From DASRFR01 sp035651455 (GTDB lineage: Bacteria > Acidobacteriota > Terriglobia > Terriglobales > Acidobacteriaceae), in the NCBI GenBank assembly GCA_035651455.1, contig DASRFR010000029.1, positions 496,001 through 560,000 of the forward strand: a DNA stretch of 64,000 bases, read 5' to 3'. Positions 16,488 through 25,127 of the stretch are shown piece after piece (the first letter of the stretch is position 1; every line of letters starts with the position of its first letter). Both the position numbers and the translations under genes were made by a program. Under the pieces are notes generated by a model. That model made no database searches. It saw only the letters and a list, made by a program, of their open reading frames with translations, and was not told the origin of the DNA.

Positions 16488-17936
16488 TCAAAATTCCAGA
16501 TGCACCCGGAATCCTGGGACCAGTACCGGACCGCGATCGCGATTGTAACCGGGGTTGTTGATGTGTTGCAGATCGACTCCAGCGAAAAGTCCGCGCCAGA
16601 TATGCGCATTGTAATAAGCCTCGGCAATGTTTTCTCGGCCATAGCTGAGGCGGCCATCGCCGAGGAGAAATCCGAGACCGCCGAGCGCGAGATAGTGCTG
16701 ATGATCCGCAGAAATTCCGTTCGATACGAATGCCATTCCTGCCTTGTCGAGATCCCGTTTCCACCTATGCCCGGCAACATCGGCTCCTCCGAGCCAGCTT
16801 TGGTCTACTTCGGTATAAGCGAAGGACTCGTGCTGGCCTTCGTTCCACCCCCAACGGGCAAAAGCACGCACATGATAGGGGAATTGCTGCTCGACATTTA
16901 CATCGAATCCATATTTGACCGTCGTGCGAAATGGGTGAGCTGTGATCTCAGGCCTGGCCGTCTTACCCGCAAGGTAGTTTGCGACCGCCTCGCGATATAC
17001 GCCCATATTGGCGTGGTTCACGAATGACAGCAGCTTAAGAGTGGTGTTTCTACCGCGAATAACGGGGTGCCACTCGCACTCAATGTTTTCCGCGCGCGCT
17101 TTGCGCAGATTCCAGGTCAGATCGATTCCATTGGCGACTTTCGGCAGGAGGGCTTCCGCAAAGCGGAGGGCCCAGTTGCGATCGTGATATTCCAGCACGG
17201 CGCCCACCGTGTATCCACGAGTGTCCGCGGCATAGTCGTACGCTCCGTTGTTGTCGACCGTCCAATTCATGAACTGGTAGTGACTGTCACTCGCCGAGTC
17301 GCTCACGTCAAAGAAGTCGGCCATCCCGAACTTGCCGGCGCGAATCTCCAATCGTCGGACCGGCACGCGTGTGGCTAATGCGAATGGACCGCGACTACTT
17401 TCGATCATTTCTGAGCCAAGTGGCACGATCTGCCGGATCATGCCGCGGGCAATGTAGGGAGAGGATCCCAGCTGGGGATTGCGCACCACATCCACGTTCG
17501 TAAAACCCGCGAGCCCCAGCGCATCGCTCAAGCCTCCGCCAGCAACGCTTTCCACATCGAAAAAGATCTCAGTGTTCCGGGTCAGCTCATAACCGAGATA
17601 CAGCGTGTCGACGTTCGAGGTCGCGTGTTCTCCCCTATTTCGAAAACTGTTGGGACCGCTGTAATCCTCATGAAAAGCCCAATGCGCCTGCAAAATGACA
17701 TTGTCCTGGCCGGAAATCCAGTACCGAGAAGTGTTGGAATGAGGAAACATCGTGACGATGCTGACTGGGTCGCTTCCCTCACTCGACTGCTGCGCCAGGC
17801 AAACTTGCAGCGGCCTGAAAAGCGACGGGGCTGCCAGCAGGCAAGCGATCACCAACCCGCAGGACACGTGCTTCTTCGGGCGGCATTTAGCCAGCCGTTT
17901 CTTTGTTAGCACACCGGTGCTCTGTCGCAAGATCAC
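16488..17936 (-). CDS. Carbohydrate-selective porin, OprB-like
   Basis: A 482-residue outer-membrane beta-barrel candidate. A long signal region (about 1-48) contains HVSCGLVIACLLAAPSLF. The mature part has alternating aromatic strands, with repeated features such as LGYELTRNTEIFFDVESVAGGG, RLEIRAGKFGMADFFDVSD and YNRDRGPVLVPGFRVHLEF at the end. These patterns are typical of OprB-type porins and related alginate/sugar porins. The terminal Phe fits outer-membrane insertion. Start GTG 17936 is uncertain because no ribosome-binding site is clear. An orphan terminator lies upstream on the same strand. Confidence 0.82.
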   Translation of the reverse strand: MILRQSTGVLTKKRLAKCRPKKHVSCGLVIACLLAAPSLFRPLQVCLAQQSSEGSDPVSIVTMFPHSNTSRYWISGQDNVILQAHWAFHEDYSGPNSFRNRGEHATSNVDTLYLGYELTRNTEIFFDVESVAGGGLSDALGLAGFTNVDVVRNPQLGSSPYIARGMIRQIVPLGSEMIESSRGPFALATRVPVRRLEIRAGKFGMADFFDVSDSASDSHYQFMNWTVDNNGAYDYAADTRGYTVGAVLEYHDRNWALRFAEALLPKVANGIDLTWNLRKARAENIECEWHPVIRGRNTTLKLLSFVNHANMGVYREAVANYLAGKTARPEITAHPFRTTVKYGFDVNVEQQFPYHVRAFARWGWNEGQHESFAYTEVDQSWLGGADVAGHRWKRDLDKAGMAFVSNGISADHQHYLALGGLGFLLGDGRLSYGRENIAEAYYNAHIWRGLFAGVDLQHINNPGYNRDRGPVLVPGFRVHLEF

Positions 17937-18385
17937 GTGCAGCGTTCCATTTGAGTCAGCCCAGCGCTGAGTTGTTCCAGCCGTGCACTCCTGTTGTATC
18001 CGGCATCTTGTAACTCAGCGTTGAAGGGATTTTTTCAATGTACATTGGCAGGGTGATTTCTCCGATCTGGAAACTCAAACTCAATCTACCCATTGCTCTC
18101 CGATAAAAAAAGAAAAAGGACAGCTCGGAGCCCCCGAAGCTGTCCTGAAACCCTCCCGGTTAGAAGGGCATGTCACTCTCTGAAGACTACCGGCAGCGTG
18201 TTGCAGGATCGTTGCAAGCATGTAAATTTCCAGTGAATTGTGGGCCTGGATGAAACGCCTGGAGTTCGCGCTTCGGAAGGCGAGCAAGCCTGTTCAGTGC
18301 GCCGGATCACATCCTGCTGTGACCTGCTGCCCGTGGTCCTTGCGTCGCCGCTGCTATCATTTACCCTTTCGGCTAGGAGAATCCC
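17937..18385. other. 449-bp intergenic region with an orphan terminator
   Basis: Lies between the divergent porin and hemL genes. No convincing protein gene was seen. The short minus-strand frame at 18081-18287 lacks a ribosome-binding site and any recognisable signature. The region must hold the promoters for both flanking genes. It also contains a minus-strand intrinsic terminator at 18106-18146 that belongs to no known gene, and AGGAG before hemL. Confidence 0.6.
18106..18146 (-). terminator. Orphan intrinsic terminator, possible end of a small RNA
   Basis: On the minus strand, aggacagct/agctgtcct arms (18138-18146 and 18117-18125) form a perfect 9-bp stem whose loop can pair further (tcggggg/ctccga). 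It runs into TTTTTCTTTTTTT at 18116-18104. No minus-strand gene ends here: hemL is on the plus strand and the porin gene lies beyond. It therefore ends either an unannotated transcript starting within about 240 bp to the right, or antisense transcription from hemL. Confidence 0.75.
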
Positions 18386-19684
18386 ATGGCACGCACCACC
18401 GAACAATCGCGCAGGCTACAGAAACGTGCCGAGCAACTGATGCCCGGTGGTGTGAATTCGCCGGTGCGCGCTTTCCGCGCCGTTGGCGGAGACCCTCCCT
18501 TCATTGTCCGCGGCAAAGGCGCACGGGTGTGGGATGCCGACGACAACGAATACCTGGACTACATCGGGTCCTGGGGTCCCCAAATCCTCGGGCATGCGCA
18601 CCCTATCGTCGTAGAGGCGCTGGGCGCGGCGTTGCACAATGGCACCAGCTTTGGAGCCTCCACGCCGGCCGAAGCCGATCTTGCGGAACTCGTGGTTTCG
18701 GCTTTTCCGCACATTCAGAAGGTTCGCTTCGTGAGTTCGGGAACCGAAGCCACCATGTCCGCTATTCGACTGGCGCGCGCCTATACCAGGCGCAAGTACA
18801 TCGTGAAATTTGAGGGCTGTTATCACGGCCATGCCGACGCCCTTCTGGTGAAGGCAGGATCGGGCGTGGCAACGCTCGGCATCCCTGGCTCAGCCGGCGT
18901 TCCCGAAGAATTCACGCAATTCACCCTAGCTCTGCCTTTTAACGATACTGAGGCCCTGGAGCAGGCGTTCAAGAAGTTCCGCCACCAGATTGCCTGCGTC
19001 ATCGTTGAGCCGGTAGTCGGCAACATGGGGTGTGTCCCGCCTGCCCGCGGCTATCTTGAAGCGCTGCGTACCATTACACAACGTGACAAGACTCTTTTGA
19101 TTTTTGACGAGGTCATGACCGGCTTTCGTCTCGCCTTCGGCGGCGCGCAGGAGTTGTACACAATCCGGCCCGATCTTACGACCATGGGCAAGATCATCGG
19201 AGGCGGGCTGCCGGTCGGGGCCTATGGTGGCGCGTCCGAGATTATGGACATGGTGGCCCCGCTCGGTCCCATGTACCAGGCAGGAACTCTTTCGGGAAAT
19301 CCCCTCGCCATGGCAGCGGGCTACGCCACCTTGCGATATCTGCGGGAACACAAGGAGATTTATTCCCAGCTTGATCGCTTAAGTGCGCAACTGGTCGCCG
19401 GCGTCGCTGCCTGTGCGAAGGACGCGGGCATGGCGATCACCTACAACCGGGTCGGTTCCATGTTCACCTGGTTCTTTACCGCGGGCCCGGTGACGGGCTG
19501 GGATTCAGCAGCGAAATCGGATACGGAGGCATTTGGTCGCTTCTTCCGTGCCATGCTCGACAATAATGTCTACTTGCCGCCCTCGCAATTTGAAGCCGCG
19601 TTCATGAGCACGACACACACCGAAGCCGACGTTGAACAGACGATTGCGGCAGCAAGGCAGGCATTTGCCTTGGTGCACGCCTGA
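18386..19684 (+). CDS. hemL: Glutamate-1-semialdehyde 2,1-aminomutase
   Basis: A 432-residue PLP enzyme making 5-aminolevulinate in the C5 haem pathway. AGGAG lies 8 bases before ATG 18386. Signatures are RAEQLMPGGVNSPVRAF, FVSSGTEATMSAIRLAR, EGCYHGHAD, FDEVMTGFRLAFGGAQ and the PLP-binding Lys269 in TMGKIIGGGLPVGAYGG. Length is normal. hemA or other haem genes are not adjacent. The gene is convergent with the polysaccharide deacetylase, with only 23 bp between them. Confidence 0.97.
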   Translation: MARTTEQSRRLQKRAEQLMPGGVNSPVRAFRAVGGDPPFIVRGKGARVWDADDNEYLDYIGSWGPQILGHAHPIVVEALGAALHNGTSFGASTPAEADLAELVVSAFPHIQKVRFVSSGTEATMSAIRLARAYTRRKYIVKFEGCYHGHADALLVKAGSGVATLGIPGSAGVPEEFTQFTLALPFNDTEALEQAFKKFRHQIACVIVEPVVGNMGCVPPARGYLEALRTITQRDKTLLIFDEVMTGFRLAFGGAQELYTIRPDLTTMGKIIGGGLPVGAYGGASEIMDMVAPLGPMYQAGTLSGNPLAMAAGYATLRYLREHKEIYSQLDRLSAQLVAGVAACAKDAGMAITYNRVGSMFTWFFTAGPVTGWDSAAKSDTEAFGRFFRAMLDNNVYLPPSQFEAAFMSTTHTEADVEQTIAAARQAFALVHA

Positions 19685-19707
19685 ACTCGTTGGGCCGCGC
19701 GAAGTGC

Positions 19708-20466
19708 TCACCCTGAACGCTGCTGATTGAAAGCGGTCATCATCTCGGGCACGGTCACAAATTCATAACCTTCATTCTGGTAGCGGGCGATCAGTCTCTC
19801 CGTGGCAATCACCGTCTGCGAGCGGTCCGCTCCGAAGTCTCTATGACCGCCGTCGTGAAGCAAAATTATGTTTCCCCCGCGAATTCTCGCGCTTACCTTG
19901 CGTTCGATTTCATCCGCGCGCGGAACGTTCCAATCCCAGCCAGTGACATTCCACATCACAGGCTCAAGTTGCAGGGCGCGAAGCACCCGTAGTGTCCTGG
20001 GAAGTCGGCCCCCGAATGGCGGACGGAAAAGCTTCGCCCGAATACCTGCAGTCTCCTCAAGAATGTGGGCGCACTTCTCGATCTCGCGGCGCGTTTCTCG
20101 GCTGGAACAGAAGATCAGGTTGGGATGTGAGTAGGTGTGATTGCCAATCGCGTGCCCTCGTTCCACCAACTGCCGGACAATATCGGGCCTACCCTCAGCG
20201 TATCGGCCTATCATAAAAAATGTAGCTCGCACCTGGTATTTACTTAGGACGTCGAGCAGTCGCAGCGTATGCGGATCGTTGGGACCATCGTCGTAGGTCA
20301 ACGCAAGTTTTTTCGATCCGCGGCCTAGGCCGGTGAAGGTTGTTCCATACCATTGCCCAGTGGGAGCCATTGACTGGTAACCACACGCCACGACCCCGGC
20401 TGCTACCGCCGCGCTGACGAGAGGGACCATCATCACGAGGATTGTACCGTTTATCAATTGCGGCAT
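19708..20466 (-). CDS. Polysaccharide deacetylase (NodB domain), membrane-anchored
   Basis: About 252 residues from ATG 20466; a GTG at 20526 would add 20 polar residues before the same hydrophobic anchor (INGTILVMMVPLVSAAVAAG), and neither has a clear ribosome-binding site. The NodB carbohydrate-esterase 4 motifs are present: TYDDGPN (catalytic Asp and metal Asp), HTYSHPNL (metal His pair), FRPPFGGR, and the late LLHDGG. Such enzymes remove N- or O-acetyl groups from peptidoglycan or exopolysaccharide. The target is not determinable here. It is divergent from the deoxynucleoside kinase. Confidence 0.88.
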   Translation of the reverse strand: MPQLINGTILVMMVPLVSAAVAAGVVACGYQSMAPTGQWYGTTFTGLGRGSKKLALTYDDGPNDPHTLRLLDVLSKYQVRATFFMIGRYAEGRPDIVRQLVERGHAIGNHTYSHPNLIFCSSRETRREIEKCAHILEETAGIRAKLFRPPFGGRLPRTLRVLRALQLEPVMWNVTGWDWNVPRADEIERKVSARIRGGNIILLHDGGHRDFGADRSQTVIATERLIARYQNEGYEFVTVPEMMTAFNQQRSG

Positions 20467-20685
20467 TCTCGAGAGCCAAGCGTCGTTGCCACACCCTGCA
20501 CAAATCGCCGGCCCGAATTGAGCCACAACTGTCGAGTTTTCACCGATCAGCTTGCCAAATTCTTCAATGTGAAAATTTCAAATTCGTCAATTACAAAATG
20601 CTGTACCTGGGAATCTGTTAACCTTTTCCTCAATTGCCTCGCAGCCTCGCCCGAGATATTCTGCCAAGCATCATCTTTCGAGCCC

Positions 20686-21351
20686 ATGGCCAACCTCTTC
20701 GAGTCACCTCGATACATTGCGGTTGAAGGCCCCATCCGAGTCGGCAAAAGCACGCTGGCAAAAATTCTCGCAGAACGCCTGAATGCGCAGCGTGTCATGG
20801 AGCCCGAAGACAATCCTTTTCTTTCCGCCTTCTATGACGGCGAGCGGGGTGCTGCGTTTCAGGCACAACTGGCATTCCTGATCCGCCGCTTCGAGCAGTT
20901 GCGCGCGTTGGATGTAGGACCACGTTCGCAAAAAACAGTGGTCGCCGATTACATCCTGGAGAAAGATAAGCTGTTCGCATATTTGAATCTCAACGATCAG
21001 GAACTGGAAACCTACAATCGCTATTACAACTACTTTCGCCAGCAGTTGCCCACGCCGGACCTGGTGATTTATCTGCAGGCCACTCCCGAGGTGTTAAAGA
21101 AGCGACTGAAAAAGAAGAACGCGCCCGGAGAAAAGGGGCTGAACGGGGACTACATCGAGGAAGTCGTGAAAGCATACGAGCACTTTTTCTTTCACTACAC
21201 TTCTTCCGACCTGCTGGTCGTAAACACTTCCGACATCGATTTCGTCGATCGTAATGAGGATCTCCAGGAACTCCTGCGGAAGGTATCGGCGCCCATCAAA
21301 GGTACCCAGTATTTCCTCGCGCTAGGCAGCCAGGATGCGGCAAGCGCATAA
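20686..21351 (+). CDS. Deoxynucleoside kinase
   Basis: A 221-residue salvage kinase. ATG 20686 gives the family start MANLFESPRYIAVEGPIRVGK with P-loop GPIRVGKST; an open frame extends further upstream, but the extra residues look non-coding. Other motifs are AQLAFLIRRFEQL, DYILEKDKLFA (the ERS/D-like site), and a LID-like KKRLKKKNAPGE segment. Family members phosphorylate deoxyadenosine, deoxyguanosine or pyrimidine deoxynucleosides. It precedes panB by 184 bp on the same strand, an arrangement I recall near panB-panC in Acidobacteria; co-transcription is an inference. Confidence 0.86.
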   Translation: MANLFESPRYIAVEGPIRVGKSTLAKILAERLNAQRVMEPEDNPFLSAFYDGERGAAFQAQLAFLIRRFEQLRALDVGPRSQKTVVADYILEKDKLFAYLNLNDQELETYNRYYNYFRQQLPTPDLVIYLQATPEVLKKRLKKKNAPGEKGLNGDYIEEVVKAYEHFFFHYTSSDLLVVNTSDIDFVDRNEDLQELLRKVSAPIKGTQYFLALGSQDAASA

Positions 21352-21535
21352 GGCACTCTCGAACCAACGCGCAACAAAGCCTTGTGGACCCGCTACTTAC
21401 CGCCGATCCGCGGCAGCTGGGTTTATCCCAACATCCGCTAGCCAGGACGCCATTGCGAGTCTAGAATAAGCAAGGCATCATCCAAGATGTGAACAGGCTC
21501 TATCCGCCGGAGGCGGAGGGGCACTGGAGGACATC

Positions 21536-22426
21536 ATGAGTCTCACCCCTATTGGCGAACCTCGCCAAAAGATCACGATTACTTCTCTTCGTGACAGAAA
21601 GCACAACCACCAACCCATCTCCTGCTTGACTGCTTACGACTACGCCAGTGCCCGCCTGGTTGACGACGCGGCAATCGACGTCATCCTGGTTGGCGATTCG
21701 CTCGCGCAGACCATGCTGGGATACGACAACACGCTTTCCGTCACCGTCGACGAAATGCTGCACCACGTGAAGGCTGTGCGCCGTGGCGTCAAGCATGCTT
21801 TGCTCATCGCCGACATGCCTTATGGCTCCTACCACCTGGGAATAGAAGAGGCCATGCGTAACGCTGCCAGGTTTGTAAAAGAAGGCGGGGCCGAAGCGGT
21901 GAAGATCGAAGGCGGAGAGAAACGCGCCGATCTCATCCGGCATATTATCGACGCCGAAATTCCGGTCGCCGGCCACATCGGTTTGACCCCGCAGTCCGTT
22001 AACGTAATGGGTGGTTACAAGGTGCAGGGCAAAACGCTTGCGGCGGTGGAGCAACTCATGCGCGACGCCACCGCTCTCGACCGCGCCGGAGTAGCCTGCA
22101 TCTACCTCGAAGGCATTCCCCGGGAAGTCGCCGCAATGATCACTGTCGAGGTGAGCACGCCCACAATTGGCATTGGAGCGGGTCCTGAGTGCGACGGGCA
22201 AGTGCTGGTTTTCCACGATCTCCTCAATCTGACTTTTGGTCCGCCCGCGAAATTCGTTCGGCATTATGCCGACGCCGCTGCGCTGATCAGCAACGCGGCG
22301 CATGCGTTTCGCGCGGACGTCCAGGCGCACCAGTATCCATCGGACGCCGAGTCTTATCATCTTCCCAAGGACACGCGGACGGCGCTGGAAACTGTTCTCG
22401 ACCGCAAGCGCGCTATGGCAAGATAA
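21536..22426 (+). CDS. panB: 3-methyl-2-oxobutanoate hydroxymethyltransferase
   Basis: A 296-residue enzyme of pantothenate synthesis, adding a hydroxymethyl group from methylene-THF to alpha-ketoisovalerate. GGAGG lies 6 bases before ATG 21536. Signatures are LTAYDYASARLVDDA, VGDSLAQTMLGYDNTLSVT, ADMPYGSYH, AVKIEGGE, GHIGLTPQ and IGIGAGPECDGQVLVFHD. The next gene begins 4 bp after the stop, so panB, the lipoprotein gene and panC form one operon. Confidence 0.97.
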   Translation: MSLTPIGEPRQKITITSLRDRKHNHQPISCLTAYDYASARLVDDAAIDVILVGDSLAQTMLGYDNTLSVTVDEMLHHVKAVRRGVKHALLIADMPYGSYHLGIEEAMRNAARFVKEGGAEAVKIEGGEKRADLIRHIIDAEIPVAGHIGLTPQSVNVMGGYKVQGKTLAAVEQLMRDATALDRAGVACIYLEGIPREVAAMITVEVSTPTIGIGAGPECDGQVLVFHDLLNLTFGPPAKFVRHYADAAALISNAAHAFRADVQAHQYPSDAESYHLPKDTRTALETVLDRKRAMAR

Positions 22427-22430
22427 GCGC

Positions 22431-22865
22431 ATGCGTCCGCCACTCGTCTCCGCCCTGCTGTGTATGGGTCTTTTTGTGTCGTGCACGGCGCCCCCTCGAG
22501 CGAGCGGTGGCGTGCAACTTAGCGCCGAAGCGCGCATCCAGGCAATCCCGCCCGCTGATCCCGCCAAAGCAGGATCGGCAAAAGTGAATAATTGGCAAAA
22601 TCCTTACTTGGCCATTCGCGAGAACGGTATCGCGCTTGTAGACTTCGGCAACAATGAAGAGCGCATTTTGAAAGGCGACCAGGTCCTGGATGCTCTGGCT
22701 GCGTTGCCCAGCAGCGCTTGGCCTTATGGACGAGTGGTTGCGGTGGAAGAAACGGATCGGGGCACGCCCGAGCAGCGCGTGGAAGTTCGCCGTAATCGGG
22801 CGGTCGTCGCTGGAACGCTTGAGAGCGCACACGTGCTCATCCACTGGATTCCCCCGACACCATGA
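22431..22865 (+). CDS. Small lipoprotein of unknown function inside the pan operon
   Basis: A 144-residue protein starting at ATG 22431, four bases after panB ends. The N-terminus MRPPLVSALLCMGLFVSCTAP is a signal sequence with a lipobox-like LFVSC, so it is probably lipidated at Cys18. The mature part contains NNWQNPYLAIRENGIALVDFG and an alternating strand pattern ending in VLIHWIPPTP. No family is recognised. Its stop overlaps the panC start by 4 bases (ATGA), so it is translationally coupled to panC. Confidence 0.75.
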   Translation: MRPPLVSALLCMGLFVSCTAPPRASGGVQLSAEARIQAIPPADPAKAGSAKVNNWQNPYLAIRENGIALVDFGNNEERILKGDQVLDALAALPSSAWPYGRVVAVEETDRGTPEQRVEVRRNRAVVAGTLESAHVLIHWIPPTP

Positions 22866-23704
22866 AGGTCATCGCAACGGTTCAGGACTTCCGCGCTGCG
22901 CGATGCGCTCTGAGCCGCGGAACCCGAGTCGGCCTGGTGCCGACGATGGGGGCGCTTCATGAGGGTCACTTGTCGCTTGTGCGTGCAGCCAAGGCGCAAT
23001 CTGACGTCGTGGTGGTTTCCATTTTCGTAAACCCCACTCAATTTGGCCCAAACGAGGATTTCGCAAAATATCCGCGCAATCTCGAACGCGACTGCGCCAT
23101 GTTGGACCACGAGAAAGTCGATTTTGTCTTCGCCCCCTCGGTTGAGGAGATGTATCCAAAGGGAGCAGTCACATTCGTCGCGGTGGAAGGTTTAAGCGAC
23201 AAGCTTTGTGGCCGATCGCGGCGCGGTCACTTCCGGGGAGTGACCACCATCGTCTCGAAGCTGTTTCACGTAGTTGAGCCTGACCTCGCGTTTTTCGGGC
23301 AAAAAGATGCCGCACAGGTCGCGATCATCAAGCGCATGGTGAAGGATTTGGCGATGCCGGTCGCTGTTGTAGTCTGTCCGATCATGCGCGAAGCCGATGG
23401 TCTCGCCATGAGTTCACGCAATTCATATCTTGACCCAGAGCAGCGCAGGAGCGCTCTGGTGCTGTCTCGCAGTCTCTCGCGCGTTCGGCAGGCTTTCGAC
23501 AAGGGACAACGAGATTCAGCTGAGCTTATCGCGGCAGGAAAAGAGCTATTTCCCGATGACGCCGGCGCTCGTCTCGATTACCTGGAGATCGTGGATCCAG
23601 ATTCGCTGGAAACCCTATCTGCAGTCAATCAGCCCGCGTTAGTTGCCATCGCGGCTTTTGTAGGGAGCACACGACTGATCGACAACCTCGTGCTTTATCC
23701 CTGA
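22862..23704 (+). CDS. panC: Pantothenate synthetase
   Basis: A 280-residue enzyme joining pantoate and beta-alanine with ATP. The N-terminal nucleotide-binding signature is VGLVPTMGALHEGHLSLVRAA, followed by VSIFVNPTQFGPNEDFAKYPR and the substrate region LCGRSRRGHFRGVTTIVSKLF. FFGQKDAAQVAIIKRMV and READGLAMSSRNSYL are also standard. The start ATG 22862 overlaps the preceding lipoprotein stop by 4 bases. Convergent with the aminotransferase, 4 bp apart. Confidence 0.97.
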   Translation: MKVIATVQDFRAARCALSRGTRVGLVPTMGALHEGHLSLVRAAKAQSDVVVVSIFVNPTQFGPNEDFAKYPRNLERDCAMLDHEKVDFVFAPSVEEMYPKGAVTFVAVEGLSDKLCGRSRRGHFRGVTTIVSKLFHVVEPDLAFFGQKDAAQVAIIKRMVKDLAMPVAVVVCPIMREADGLAMSSRNSYLDPEQRRSALVLSRSLSRVRQAFDKGQRDSAELIAAGKELFPDDAGARLDYLEIVDPDSLETLSAVNQPALVAIAAFVGSTRLIDNLVLYP

Positions 23705-23708
23705 ATCT

Positions 23709-25028
23709 CTATGCCAGCGCGCTGAAGCTTTCATCAAGAATGCGCACCGCCTCATCCACATCCGCTTTCGATATGTTGAGGGGCGGCGACATCCGGATCA
23801 CGTTCGCATAGAATCCGCCCTTACCGATCAGGAGCCCGCGCTTCCGCGCTTCCTCCATCAGGGCATTGGTCTTCGCCGGCGCCGGTTGCTTGCTGGTGCG
23901 GTCTTCGACCAGTTCAAGGGCCTGCATCAGTCCCATACCACGCACGTCGCCGATCAGCTCGTGCTTTTGCTGAAGCTCTTCCAGGCCTTTGCGGAAGTGC
24001 GCTCCTACGACCGCCGCGTTGGTGCGCAGATCATCTTCCTCGATCACGTCAATAACAGCTTTCGCCGTGGCGCAGGTCACGGGATTACCGCCGAACGTCG
24101 AGATCGTGAGCCCCTGGAACGCGTCGGCGATCTCCGGTTTAGCGATGGTCAATCCAATCGGCACGCCATTTCCCAGCCCTTTCGCCGAGGTGATCATGTC
24201 GGGCTCTACTTCCCAATGCTCGATGCCGAACCATTTGTGGCCCGTCCTGCCCCAGGCGGTTTGCACTTCGTCCGAAATGAAGTCGCCGCCGTACTGCTTC
24301 ACAATGTTGAACGCGATTTTGAAATATTCCTTGGGCGGAGTAATGAATCCAGCCACTCCTTGTATCGGCTCGGCCAGAAACGCGGCAATCCGCCCGGACG
24401 TCGAGAACTGGATTACATTTTCGATATCTTTCGCGCAAGCCACGCCGCAATCCGGGTACTTCAGGCCAAACGGGCAACGGTAGCAATATGGATTCATGGC
24501 GTGCACAATGCCGACCTCAATGGTGGCTTTGCGCCAGGTATTCATCCCGTTAAGTCCGCGCGTCAACGACGAGCGCCCGCTGTATCCATGCCGCAATGCC
24601 ACGACTTCGAAGTTCCCGCTATGCATGCGCGCGGACTGGATCGCCGTCTCATTGGCCTCGGTTCCGCTGTTCGTGAAGTACGACTTCTTCAGGTTGCCAG
24701 GGGTGATCTGCGCCAACTTTTCCGCAAGCGTGACCATTGGTTCGGTGGGAAAGCAGGTGGAGACGTGCTGCAGACGATCCACCTGCGCCTTGGTCCGGGA
24801 GATCACCCGCGGATTGCAATGACCAACGCTGATGGTCACGATGCCGCCAAAAAAGTCGAGGTACTTCTTACCATCGACATCCCATACGTGCTGCATCTGC
24901 CCATGATCCATGGGCACGGGTTCGGCAAAATAGGTGGCAACAGAGGGGAATATGTATTCCTTCTGCTTGCGGATGATCTCTTCGCGCGTGAGACGGGTCT
25001 TTTCAGCGGGAATTGTTGGGGCGCTCAT
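23709..25028 (-). CDS. Class III aminotransferase, alanine-glyoxylate type
   Basis: A 439-residue PLP enzyme. ATG 25028 is preceded by GAGG and chosen over in-frame Mets at 25067 and 25046. Visible features are KKYLDFFGGIVTISVGHCNP, YFTNSGTEANETAIQSAR, RHGYSGRSSLTRGL, FISDEVQTAWGRTG and the Lys in MITSAKGLGNGVPIGL. The pattern is closest to AGT2-like alanine-glyoxylate or beta-alanine/GABA aminotransferases, often annotated as acetylornithine or 4-aminobutyrate aminotransferase. A cysteine-rich PYCYRCPFGLKYPDCGVAC stretch is seen in the AGT2 group. The substrate is inferred. Confidence 0.87.
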   Translation of the reverse strand: MSAPTIPAEKTRLTREEIIRKQKEYIFPSVATYFAEPVPMDHGQMQHVWDVDGKKYLDFFGGIVTISVGHCNPRVISRTKAQVDRLQHVSTCFPTEPMVTLAEKLAQITPGNLKKSYFTNSGTEANETAIQSARMHSGNFEVVALRHGYSGRSSLTRGLNGMNTWRKATIEVGIVHAMNPYCYRCPFGLKYPDCGVACAKDIENVIQFSTSGRIAAFLAEPIQGVAGFITPPKEYFKIAFNIVKQYGGDFISDEVQTAWGRTGHKWFGIEHWEVEPDMITSAKGLGNGVPIGLTIAKPEIADAFQGLTISTFGGNPVTCATAKAVIDVIEEDDLRTNAAVVGAHFRKGLEELQQKHELIGDVRGMGLMQALELVEDRTSKQPAPAKTNALMEEARKRGLLIGKGGFYANVIRMSPPLNISKADVDEAVRILDESFSALA

Positions 25029-25127
25029 GATGACCTCGAGATTCATGATAAACCAGCGTCCGTACACCCCTCATGACGTTGCTGTCGCGGAGAATGCGTG
25101 CCCCGACGGCTATAATCGTTTTGTTCC

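Noticed and set aside
18081..18287. 68-codon minus-strand frame across the orphan terminator
   Set aside because: It reads through the terminator hairpin and has no ribosome-binding site or recognisable sequence.
21500..22567. Minus-strand frame of 355 codons over panB
   Set aside because: Shadow of panB; no family features and no ribosome-binding site.
23886..25076. Long plus-strand frame (396 codons) antisense to the aminotransferase
   Set aside because: The opposite strand is a clear PLP enzyme. The frame is basic and low in structure, and comes from codon bias.
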